Shown here piece after piece: positions 57,458 to 64,000 of a stretch of 64,000 bases of DNA; within the stretch, counting starts at the first letter, position 1, and each line of letters begins with the position of its first letter. The DNA comes from JAZKFP01 sp040386355. GTDB lineage: Bacteria > Pseudomonadota > Gammaproteobacteria > Pseudomonadales > UBA6940. The position numbers and the translations under genes are program-made. The DNA lies in contig JAZKFP010000050.1 in NCBI GenBank assembly GCA_040386355.1, positions 1 through 64,000 of the forward strand, given 5' to 3'. The notes beneath the pieces were generated by a model, which saw nothing but the letters and a program-made list of their open reading frames with translations, was not told the DNA's origin and searched no databases.

Positions 57458-58180
57458 TCATCGAATTTGAACCGTATCTGGTCTTAACCAAATCGGCTCA
57501 AAATTATTAGCAGTAATAATATTTTTGTTTTGCCATTCTGTTCTAGCTAAAATTAAAACATCTTCTGATTCAATGGTTGAAGAAATCTCTTCATGATTTA
57601 GCGTTTCAAACGAATGATTTTCAGAATTAATTGAATAAATAACCGATTTTTTTTCTAGTAAAATTGCAGGAGATAATAATGCTGCTCCACTGCCAAAAAT
57701 AATTGAGCTTTCATTTTCCAATAAAATGGATTCAATTTTCCATTCTGACAAAGGTAATGCTTGTTCAATTTGCAAAATCTCAACGCGATTCTTATCAAAT
57801 CGATAACCGGCGTAATAAATTTCATTCATGCGCGCATCCATTGCAACATACACTGCATGACAACCTGTTAAACGATGTGCTTTATGCGCTAAGGCTTTTA
57901 AAGAAGAAATTGCAATCATAGGTCGATTTAATGAGAACGATAAACCTTGCGCAAATGCACACGCAATACGAATACCGGTAAACGCACCTGGGCCCGCAGC
58001 GACTGCAATAACCTCAATATCATTCAACGAATAATTATGTGCATCTAACAATTCTTGCAACATCGGTAGTAAAACACGCGCCTGACCTTTACTCTCTAGT
58101 GAAATTCGCTGATCGCACCAATCATCACTACCAATCGCCACAGAACAAGAATTTTCAGACGCATCAATTGCAAGAATCAT
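57458..58180 (-). CDS. tsaB: tRNA threonylcarbamoyladenosine biosynthesis protein TsaB
   Basis: 240 residues. MILAIDASENSCSVAIG and VIAVAAGPGAFTGIRIACAFAQGL are the ASKHA-fold signatures of TsaB, which with TsaD and TsaE forms t6A on tRNAs that read ANN codons. Length is near the usual 230. Monocistronic here. Confidence 0.95.
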   Translation of the reverse strand: MILAIDASENSCSVAIGSDDWCDQRISLESKGQARVLLPMLQELLDAHNYSLNDIEVIAVAAGPGAFTGIRIACAFAQGLSFSLNRPMIAISSLKALAHKAHRLTGCHAVYVAMDARMNEIYYAGYRFDKNRVEILQIEQALPLSEWKIESILLENESSIIFGSGAALLSPAILLEKKSVIYSINSENHSFETLNHEEISSTIESEDVLILARTEWQNKNIITANNFEPIWLRPDTVQIR

Positions 58181-58228
58181 ATTAAGAATTCAAAAACTAT
58201 TAGAAAGGAAAAATTAGAGGAACCTGCA

Positions 58229-58348
58229 GCGGATTAAGATTTTGTTCAGAGGCAAGGCAAAAAATTATGCAGAAGCGCAGTTTACTCAAAAGTAAATGAG
58301 CATTCTAAGTAATTTTTTAACGCAGCATATGAGCAAAATAAAATCCGC
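58229..58348. repeat. Inverted-repeat intergenic element
   Basis: GCGGATTAAGATTTTGTTC (58229-58247) and GAGCAAAATAAAATCCGC (58331-58348) are imperfect inverted arms about 120 bases apart. The interior (CGCAGTTTACTC... AAATGAGC) is not coding. It has the form of a dispersed palindromic element. Confidence 0.6.
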
Positions 58349-58357
58349 CTCAAATAA

Positions 58358-58381
58358 AAAAAGCTCCTTGGGAAGGAGCTT
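58358..58381 (-). terminator. Terminator of the H1-like gene
   Basis: AAGCTCCTT (58361-58369) and AAGGAGCTT (58373-58381) with a GGG loop; on the minus strand a T-run follows. It lies downstream of the H1-like stop at 58467. Confidence 0.85.
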
Positions 58382-58466
58382 GATTCTAATGGATTTTCCA
58401 ACCCATCACTATCGCTTTTAGCTAAAGAGCTTCAACCAGTGAAGCACTCTAATTTGCGATGTATTT

Positions 58467-59043
58467 TTAGCTAGCTTTTTGCTCGCTTGACATCGGCATC
58501 ATTGGTGAACGTTTTACTTTCGATGCGCGTGGTTTACGAGCAGCTTTCATTTTACGAACCGCAGTTTTTGCTTTGGTTTTTGTAGAAGCTTTGGTTTTTT
58601 TTGGTTGTGACTTTTTTAATTTAGCTACTACTTTTTTTGCTTTTGCAGCAACTGCTGGACGGCCACGTTTTGCCGTTTTTACCTTTTTAACAGCCGCTTT
58701 TTTCGCTGCTGGTTTTTTAGCTGCTTTTTTTACAACTTTCTTAGCAGCTTTTTTGACAGTCACTTTTTTAGCTACTTTCTTAACGCTACGTTTAGCAACT
58801 GCTTTTTTAGCCGCTAATTTTGTTTTAGCTACTTTAGCTTTTGCAGCCTTAGGTTTTTTCNNNNNNNNNNNNNNNNNNNNNNNNNNNNNNNNNNNNNNNN
58901 NNNNNNNNNNNNNNNNNNNNNNNNNNNNNNNNNNNNNNNNNNNNNNNNNNNNNNNNNNNNGGTTTTGCTTTGCTCGCGATTTTACGTTTGGTAGTTTTCT
59001 TAACTGCTGCCCCTTCGACAGTCGCTTTTTTTGCTCTCGGCAT
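58467..59043 (-). CDS. Histone H1-like, Lys/Ala-rich DNA-binding protein (interrupted by assembly gap)
   Basis: Starts MPRAKKATVEGAAVKKTT at 59043 and ends RSPMMPMSSEQKAS at 58467, with tandem KKAAKK / KKPAAKKAAVKK-type repeats between, as in bacterial H1 homologues (Hc1/AlgP-like). The 100 N at 58861-58960 fall inside; the two sides are not in one frame with a 100-base gap, so the gap length is a placeholder. The protein would compact DNA. Likely conditionally expressed in a biphasic life cycle, by analogy with Coxiella and Chlamydia; that is inference. Confidence 0.8.
58861..58960. other. Assembly gap (100 N)
   Basis: A run of exactly 100 N inside the repetitive H1-like gene. Probably a scaffold join where repeats collapsed; true length unknown. 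Confidence 0.95.
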
Positions 59044-59260
59044 CTTCGTCTACTCCTCAGTGGTACTGATTTATGGGGAGCAATAAACTCCCTATTTCAA
59101 CTAAAAAAGTAGCACAAAAGATTTTTTGTCTAGAAAAAAAACCGAAATTTTTATATTTTTTTTAATAAAAATATGATTTTTTTCTTTAAGAGGCATTTTA
59201 TGCGTCAAAATTCGTCACATTACGCCGTAATTGGTTCATCAAAATTCGACGCGTGAAAAA

Positions 59261-59926
59261 TTATTTTGGTTGTAAAATTTCTCGTAAAGTATTCGCTACA
59301 TCTCCAACAGATTGTTCACCATCAATAGAAGTGAAGATTAATGGATGCGATGCGAACGCAGTTTTTGCTGAGAGCGCTTTATAAAACTCAACCAGTGGTA
59401 GTGTTTGTTTTGCGTAGATTGACAATCGACCACGCACGGTTTCTTCTCGATCATCTTGACGTTGAATTAACTTTTCACCTGTTTGATCATCAACACCAGA
59501 AACTTTTGGTGGATTATGTTCAATATGATAAATACGACCCGATGCTTCATGAATACGACGACCTGACAAACGACGCACAATTAAATCGTCTGTGACTTTG
59601 ATTTCAATAACAAAATCGATTTGTATGCCTTGATCTTGCAGGGCTTGCGCTTGCGGGATCGTACGTGGAAAACCATCTAGTAAAAATCCGTTTTCACAAT
59701 CAGGTTGTGATATGCGCTCTTTTACTAAAGCAACGATTAATGCATCAGAGACTAATTCTCCGCGCTCCATAATAGATTTTGCTTGGATTCCTAGCTCGGA
59801 TCCTTCACGCACAGCAGCCCGCAGCATGTCTCCAGTTGAAATTTGTGGAATAGTACCCAGCTTACAGATTACTTGCGCTTGTGTGCCCTTACCTGCGCCA
59901 GGAGGACCTAATAAAATAACTCGCAT
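59261..59926 (-). CDS. adk: Adenylate kinase
   Basis: 221 residues. P-loop ILLGPPGAGKGTQ at the N-terminus, LDGFPRTIPQAQAL, and the long LID (GRRIHEASGRIYHIEHNPPKVSGVDDQTGEKLIQRQDD) without the four zinc cysteines. Catalyses ATP + AMP to 2 ADP. Standard length for the long form. Confidence 0.97.
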   Translation of the reverse strand: MRVILLGPPGAGKGTQAQVICKLGTIPQISTGDMLRAAVREGSELGIQAKSIMERGELVSDALIVALVKERISQPDCENGFLLDGFPRTIPQAQALQDQGIQIDFVIEIKVTDDLIVRRLSGRRIHEASGRIYHIEHNPPKVSGVDDQTGEKLIQRQDDREETVRGRLSIYAKQTLPLVEFYKALSAKTAFASHPLIFTSIDGEQSVGDVANTLREILQPK

Positions 59927-60015
59927 TGCACAACTCCCTCAGACTTTTCACGAGAAAGGCTGAACGATACACAGGTCAACTCATTGAAACAAGGCTGAAT
60001 TTATCGCACAGCTTT

Positions 60016-60960
60016 TCAATAGTCTTGTGGAGACTCTTCATCCGATCGTTTTTGAATCGCTTCTTGCAGTTGTTCAAATAATACTTCTAACTCAGGCGGC
60101 CACACTTCTTTTGAATCAGGATCTTGTCGAATCTTTTGCAAAGCGCGTAACGATTTACGACCTAAATCTAAATTTTCCATACTTTGAGCTGTCATTAACG
60201 CCCATAACATAGCGCGAGGTTGCGAAGAAAAACGATCAATAAAATTCTCTACGAGCTGCTGTTGAAAGTTTGCCGAAGTTTTCTTCAGTGCACGTTCCGC
60301 ATCGATATAACTCATCACAGTTGCCGCATCATTGGGCTGTAATTGCGCAGCACGTCGATACGCATCACGTGACCATTCAGGCGCATCAATTACTTGAAGG
60401 ATCGAAGCTAATAGCATCCATGCTTTGGCATCGTAAGGATGCTGATGCACATGCATACGAAGTAAGTCGATAATTTTATTTACAGGTTGGCTCACCAATG
60501 GTGGTTGAAATTGGCCTGATTCTACTGCGTTAATAATCGCCGGTTCTGAATCTCGCCAGGTATCAAACTGTTGCCAATAGGCTTGATCAAAGAATTGATA
60601 GTTAAAAATAACAACAGATAAAAGCAACGCAATACCAATACTGATTTGATAAGGACGGGATTTCATAGCAAAACTATGAGTTGTATTTGCTTGCACTGCA
60701 GCATCTTGCAATAAGTTTCGCTCCAAATCTTGGTGCAATGCCTGTTGTAATTCAGAGTCCGCCTCAACAATCGCACGCTCTTCTGTGAACTCCTGTTTTC
60801 GATCCTCAAAAATATTGGCTAAAGAATTCACAGGTACGTCGTCTAAATTATTTTTATTAACTAATTGCTGAAAGATGCGATCATAAGACCGATTAATTAA
60901 AAAGCCTACTAACAATATAGCAATGAGTGCGAGCATTAAACCGGATACTGTAGACGTCAT
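60016..60960 (-). CDS. ccmI: Cytochrome c biogenesis TPR protein CcmI
   Basis: 314 residues. An N-terminal transmembrane helix (MLALIAILLVGFLI), a charged linker, a second helix (residues about 105-123) and a TPR region (HPYDAKAWMLLASILQVIDAPEWSRDAYRRAAQLQPNDA). It holds apocytochrome c for the heme ligation complex with CcmF and CcmH. Starts four bases inside the end of ccmH. Downstream flank is adk. Confidence 0.88.
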   Translation of the reverse strand: MTSTVSGLMLALIAILLVGFLINRSYDRIFQQLVNKNNLDDVPVNSLANIFEDRKQEFTEERAIVEADSELQQALHQDLERNLLQDAAVQANTTHSFAMKSRPYQISIGIALLLSVVIFNYQFFDQAYWQQFDTWRDSEPAIINAVESGQFQPPLVSQPVNKIIDLLRMHVHQHPYDAKAWMLLASILQVIDAPEWSRDAYRRAAQLQPNDAATVMSYIDAERALKKTSANFQQQLVENFIDRFSSQPRAMLWALMTAQSMENLDLGRKSLRALQKIRQDPDSKEVWPPELEVLFEQLQEAIQKRSDEESPQDY

Positions 60961-61490
60961 GAATCCGAATTCCTTTTAATAGCAGATGAATCTTGCATCA
61001 AAGTGAGTAGTTTTTCTTGTTCAATAATCGACAGAGGTTGATCACTGACTTGCAAGTGATTTGAATTTTTGCGAAAAAATAAAACCATTGCGAAAATAAC
61101 AAACAATAAAATACTTGCCGGCAATGCCCAAAGAATGATGGTTTTAGAAGTCACCGGTGGACGATAGGTTGCAAAATTTCCATATCGATCAACGACATAA
61201 TCAACAATTTCTTGTTTATTTTTATTCTCTCGAATCATTACATACACCCGATTACGAATATCTTTAGCAATCGGCGCATTTGAGTCCGCAACATTTTGAT
61301 TTTGACATTTTGGACAACGCAACTCACGAGTAACTTCCGCAAAGCGCTTATTTTGCTCCGGATCTTCAAATTCATACGCATCTAAAGCAAAGCCTGCCCT
61401 TGGAATAATTACGAGACAGATTAAGATTATTTTTCTAAAAACCATATGAAAATTAACGTTTTGCATTTTTATCAGCTTTTTTGTCAGCAT
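60957..61490 (-). CDS. ccmH: Cytochrome c biogenesis protein CcmH
   Basis: Up to 177 residues; starts at 61466 or 61445 are also possible and the last places the signal peptide (VFRKIILICLVIIPRAGFA) at the very N-terminus. The redox motif is ELRCPKCQNQNVADS (CxxC), followed by VDRYGNFATYRPP and a C-terminal transmembrane helix. It reduces apocytochrome c for heme attachment. It is separated from ccmG by a 185-base inverted-repeat element rather than the usual short gap. Confidence 0.92.
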   Translation of the reverse strand: MLTKKLIKMQNVNFHMVFRKIILICLVIIPRAGFALDAYEFEDPEQNKRFAEVTRELRCPKCQNQNVADSNAPIAKDIRNRVYVMIRENKNKQEIVDYVVDRYGNFATYRPPVTSKTIILWALPASILLFVIFAMVLFFRKNSNHLQVSDQPLSIIEQEKLLTLMQDSSAIKRNSDS

Positions 61491-61499
61491 GAGTTATAC

Positions 61500-61684
61500 C
61501 CGTAACGAATGAGTTTTAAGTGTTCATCATGATCTTTTGTTTCGCTCACTGTGTTGCCTGCTCGAACGCGTCACAGCGTTCTTGCTGCGTAAAGCTTTTG
61601 CTACGCAGCGTCAAGGCGTCGTGTGATCGAAAAAAAATCTTCATGCTTCACCATTGCATTTAACCTAAAACTCATTCGTTACGG
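61500..61684. repeat. MITE-like element with 19-bp perfect inverted ends between ccmG and ccmH
   Basis: CCGTAACGAATGAGTTTTA (61500-61518) and its exact inverse complement (61666-61684) bound 147 bases of non-coding sequence that itself contains CGCAGCA-like hairpins. The right arm overlaps the last codons of ccmG (VTNEF then TAA). It looks like a miniature inverted-repeat element inserted at the ccmG end, supplying its stop codon and final residues. Confidence 0.8.
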
Positions 61685-62309
61685 ATATTCCATCATTGTT
61701 GTTTAATAAGGGTTGAAGGATATCTCGCCACACTCGTTCATCGACTACACCAATATGCCGTCCAACAATTTTTCTTTCTGCATCGATCACAAAAGTTTCT
61801 GGCGCGCCATACACTCCGAGTTCCATACCAATTTCACCGGTTGAATCCAGAATATTTAAAAAAAAAGGATTACCAAATTGCTGAAGAAAATTTTGTGCAG
61901 CTTGTGGATCGTCTTTGTAACTGATGCCGTAGATTTTTACACCTTGATCGGACAATTGTTTTAAGTACGCGTGTTCGACGCGACATGTTGGACACCAGGT
62001 CGCCCAAACATTAATAAGTGCCGGTCCGGTAATATCGTTACCTGTTATAGATTGGATTGGAGATTGAGCCTCGGTTTCAATGCTGGACACAGGTAGTAAC
62101 TGCGCTAAAAAATTCGGTAGGGTTTTACCCACTAATGCAGATGGTAAATCACGTGAAGCAGTTTGCATTCCAATGTATAAAATAAAAAATAAGCCAAGAC
62201 ATAAAAGTAAAGGCAAAATCACAATCCAACGCGCAGCGCCTTGTTGATGTTTTACTAAGGTACGATTTTTAAAAGCAGAATTTTTTAGCGTATATTTTTT
62301 AATAGGCAT
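61665..62309 (-). CDS. ccmG: Thiol:disulfide interchange protein CcmG/DsbE
   Basis: 214 residues from the ATG at 62309 (GAAGAG-AAAG upstream); 62324 is an alternative start inside ccmF. A single N-terminal transmembrane helix (WIVILPLLLCLGLFFILYIG), then a thioredoxin fold with NVWATWCPTCRVEHAYL (CxxC) and the cis-Pro loop YGAPETFVID. It keeps apocytochrome cysteines reduced on the periplasmic side. Its stop is inside a repeat arm. Confidence 0.94.
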   Translation of the reverse strand: MPIKKYTLKNSAFKNRTLVKHQQGAARWIVILPLLLCLGLFFILYIGMQTASRDLPSALVGKTLPNFLAQLLPVSSIETEAQSPIQSITGNDITGPALINVWATWCPTCRVEHAYLKQLSDQGVKIYGISYKDDPQAAQNFLQQFGNPFFLNILDSTGEIGMELGVYGAPETFVIDAERKIVGRHIGVVDERVWRDILQPLLNNNDGISVTNEF

Positions 62310-64000
62310 TTGCTTTCTCTTCATCTAACAAAATTTTCGAAGAGGCTTTACGGTAATATTGAGAACGATAATATCGCGGATCACTAACCGCTATTATTGC
62401 AGCAAAAGCCATTATTAATGCGCCCCCCCAAATCCAACGAATAAAGGGTTTAACATGGACACGTAAAGTCCATTTATCGCCTCGGTTATCACCCATCGCA
62501 ACATAGATATCACGAAAAAATCCTGCATCGATTGCAACTTCTGTCATGACAGAATCACGTACTGGATAAAATCTTTTTTCAGGAAATAACCATATTATTT
62601 TATTTTCATCCAACTCCTGGATAGAAACTTTAGCTCGAGTAGATTGATAGTTTTTACCAGAGATATTAATCACTTCATCTAATCGAACACTGAAAAAATC
62701 TAATTGTATTTTTTGACGCTGTGAAAATAACAGATCTTTTTCCACACTAAATAAGCTTGTCATTGTCACACCAATAACCATTACTGCCAAACCAAAATGC
62801 GCTGTGTGCATAGCCCATTCACTGCGTGGTAACCCATAAAAAGACAAGCCTTTTTTAGTACGCACACGACCACGCTGTACAATGTCTTCAACAATTCCAA
62901 CCACGACAGTCAGCGCCAAAGTTACACTAATCCAAGCAGATAACTTCATTAAGTCTGGCTTGATCCAAGTCGAAAAAAAATGTGGGATAATGCCAAGAAA
63001 TAATACGGTTAATAAAAAACCAATAACAAATCGTCGTAGCGCTAATTTTATTAATGACACCATACGATGACGTTTCCAATGAACCGTTGCAGCAACACTT
63101 AAGAAAAACAACGCCGCTAACGTTAATGGAACAAACATTTGATTGAAATAAGGTTCTCCTACGGAAAACGTACCCCATTCAAAAACATCACTCATCAATG
63201 GAAACAATGTTCCAATTAAAACGACAAGGGCTGCCAAGGCTAAAATTACATTATTAATTAATAACCAAGCCTCTCGCGATGGCCAAGTGTATAAACTCAC
63301 CACTTTTAATTGATGCGCACGCCATGCATACAGTGCTAAAGATCCGCCGATCGATAAAAATAATAATCCCAAAATAAAAACGCCACGTGTTGGATCAGCA
63401 GCAAATGAATGTACAGAGGTTAAGATTCCACTCCGAACTAAAAATGTTCCCAACAAACTTAATGAGAAAGCAAGAATAGCGAGTAATACGGTCCATGATT
63501 TAAATACACCGCGTTTTTCAGTGACAGCAAGGGAATGTAATAATGCTGTTCCCACTAACCACGGCATAAAAGACGCATTTTCAACCGGATCCCAAAACCA
63601 CCAACCGCCCCAACCTAATTCGTAATACGCCCACCAACTTCCTAACGCAATTCCAATGGTTAAAAATATCCATGCGAGTTGAGTCCATGGCCTGGTCCAA
63701 CGCGCCCATAATGTGTCAAGACGACCTTGAATCAATCCAGCAATCGCAAATGCGAATGCAACCGAAAAACCAACATATCCCATATACAACATCGGCGGAT
63801 GAACAATTAATCCAAAATCTTGCAATAGTGGATTTAAATCACTGCCATCCAACGGCATATTCACAAATGAACGATCAAATGGATTTGAAGTTGCCAGAAT
63901 AAAAAATAAAAACCCGACCAAAACTAAATGTAACACTGAAAGCACTAACGCTAAAAAATCAGGCAATAGTGTTTTGCTAAACTGTGCAACCGCCGCTGTC
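62299..64000 (-). CDS. ccmF: Heme lyase subunit CcmF, N-terminus outside window
   Basis: The frame is open to the window edge (TAAVAQFSKTLLPDF...), so the start lies beyond 64000; about 567 residues are seen. Multiple transmembrane helices and the heme-handling WWD segment GWGGWWFWDPVENASFMPWL identify CcmF, which ligates heme to apocytochrome c with CcmH and CcmI. It overlaps the ccmG start by 11 bases. The order ccmF-G-H-I is the standard cluster. Confidence 0.96.
   Translation of the reverse strand, partial: TAAVAQFSKTLLPDFLALVLSVLHLVLVGFLFFILATSNPFDRSFVNMPLDGSDLNPLLQDFGLIVHPPMLYMGYVGFSVAFAFAIAGLIQGRLDTLWARWTRPWTQLAWIFLTIGIALGSWWAYYELGWGGWWFWDPVENASFMPWLVGTALLHSLAVTEKRGVFKSWTVLLAILAFSLSLLGTFLVRSGILTSVHSFAADPTRGVFILGLLFLSIGGSLALYAWRAHQLKVVSLYTWPSREAWLLINNVILALAALVVLIGTLFPLMSDVFEWGTFSVGEPYFNQMFVPLTLAALFFLSVAATVHWKRHRMVSLIKLALRRFVIGFLLTVLFLGIIPHFFSTWIKPDLMKLSAWISVTLALTVVVGIVEDIVQRGRVRTKKGLSFYGLPRSEWAMHTAHFGLAVMVIGVTMTSLFSVEKDLLFSQRQKIQLDFFSVRLDEVINISGKNYQSTRAKVSIQELDENKIIWLFPEKRFYPVRDSVMTEVAIDAGFFRDIYVAMGDNRGDKWTLRVHVKPFIRWIWGGALIMAFAAIIAVSDPRYYRSQYYRKASSKILLDEEKANAY

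Noticed and set aside
58573..59112. Phe/Ala-rich plus-strand frame opposite the H1-like gene
   Set aside because: It is the antisense of Lys/Ala repeats and crosses the N run.

Overview
The window is an AT-rich chromosome segment from a gammaproteobacterium. Gene content (CcmFGHI cytochrome c maturation, tandem type IVa pilins with a TfpX/TfpZ-type accessory protein, a PilZ protein, an H1-like lysine/alanine-rich protein, two large effector-like proteins of unknown family) fits a host-associated member of the Legionellales/Coxiellaceae. That placement is inference from gene content, not a marker-gene result.

Layout. 1-3.9 kb: end of a LysR regulator, then unrecognised effector-like genes, one with an ADP-ribosyltransferase-like motif. 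3.9-31.9 kb: an integrated mobilizable element of about 28 kb, bounded by a 13-bp direct repeat of the 3' end of a tRNA-Ala gene. It holds mobC (nonsense-broken), a MobA/VirD2-type relaxase, a VirD4/TraG coupling protein, HigBA-type toxin-antitoxin, an ArdC antirestriction protein, a small resolvase, and a large serine recombinase whose reading frame runs into the tRNA. No mating-pair-formation genes are visible. Cargo includes a dockerin-tailed metallopeptidase beside a cohesin/PEP-CTERM protein, and a GC-richer defence island at 14.5-20.5 kb. 32-45 kb: core genes (gltX, PilZ, mtnBDC methionine salvage, an MFS-acyltransferase fusion, alaS). 45.3-52.3 kb: a 6.9-kb integrative island in tRNA-Arg(ACG), flanked by 49-bp repeats. 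It has a tyrosine integrase, AlpA-like regulator, terminase small subunit, iteron-like repeats and two probable anti-phage genes (SIR2-like DUF4917, putAbiC-like), so it looks like a phage satellite. 52.3-64 kb: pilus genes, DUF2442, tsaB, H1-like gene (with an assembly gap), adk and the ccmIHGF cluster, all on the minus strand.

The most interesting system is the island at 14.5-20.5 kb. A five-gene minus-strand operon encodes a 57-aa protein, a DUF457/YdjM-like membrane hydrolase, a four-helix membrane protein, a metallo-beta-lactamase-fold hydrolase and one polypeptide carrying ubiquitin-conjugating (E2), activating (E1/ThiF) and deubiquitinase-like (JAB/JAMM) domains. It is transcribed away from an XRE repressor / ImmA-IrrE protease pair. 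The shared promoter region has four 14-bp operators in two pairs, each pair at exactly 22-bp spacing. This suggests a bacterial ubiquitin-like conjugation defence system under a CapH/CapP-like damage-responsive switch, but with no nucleotidyltransferase, no recognisable ubiquitin-like protein, and an unusual membrane partner.
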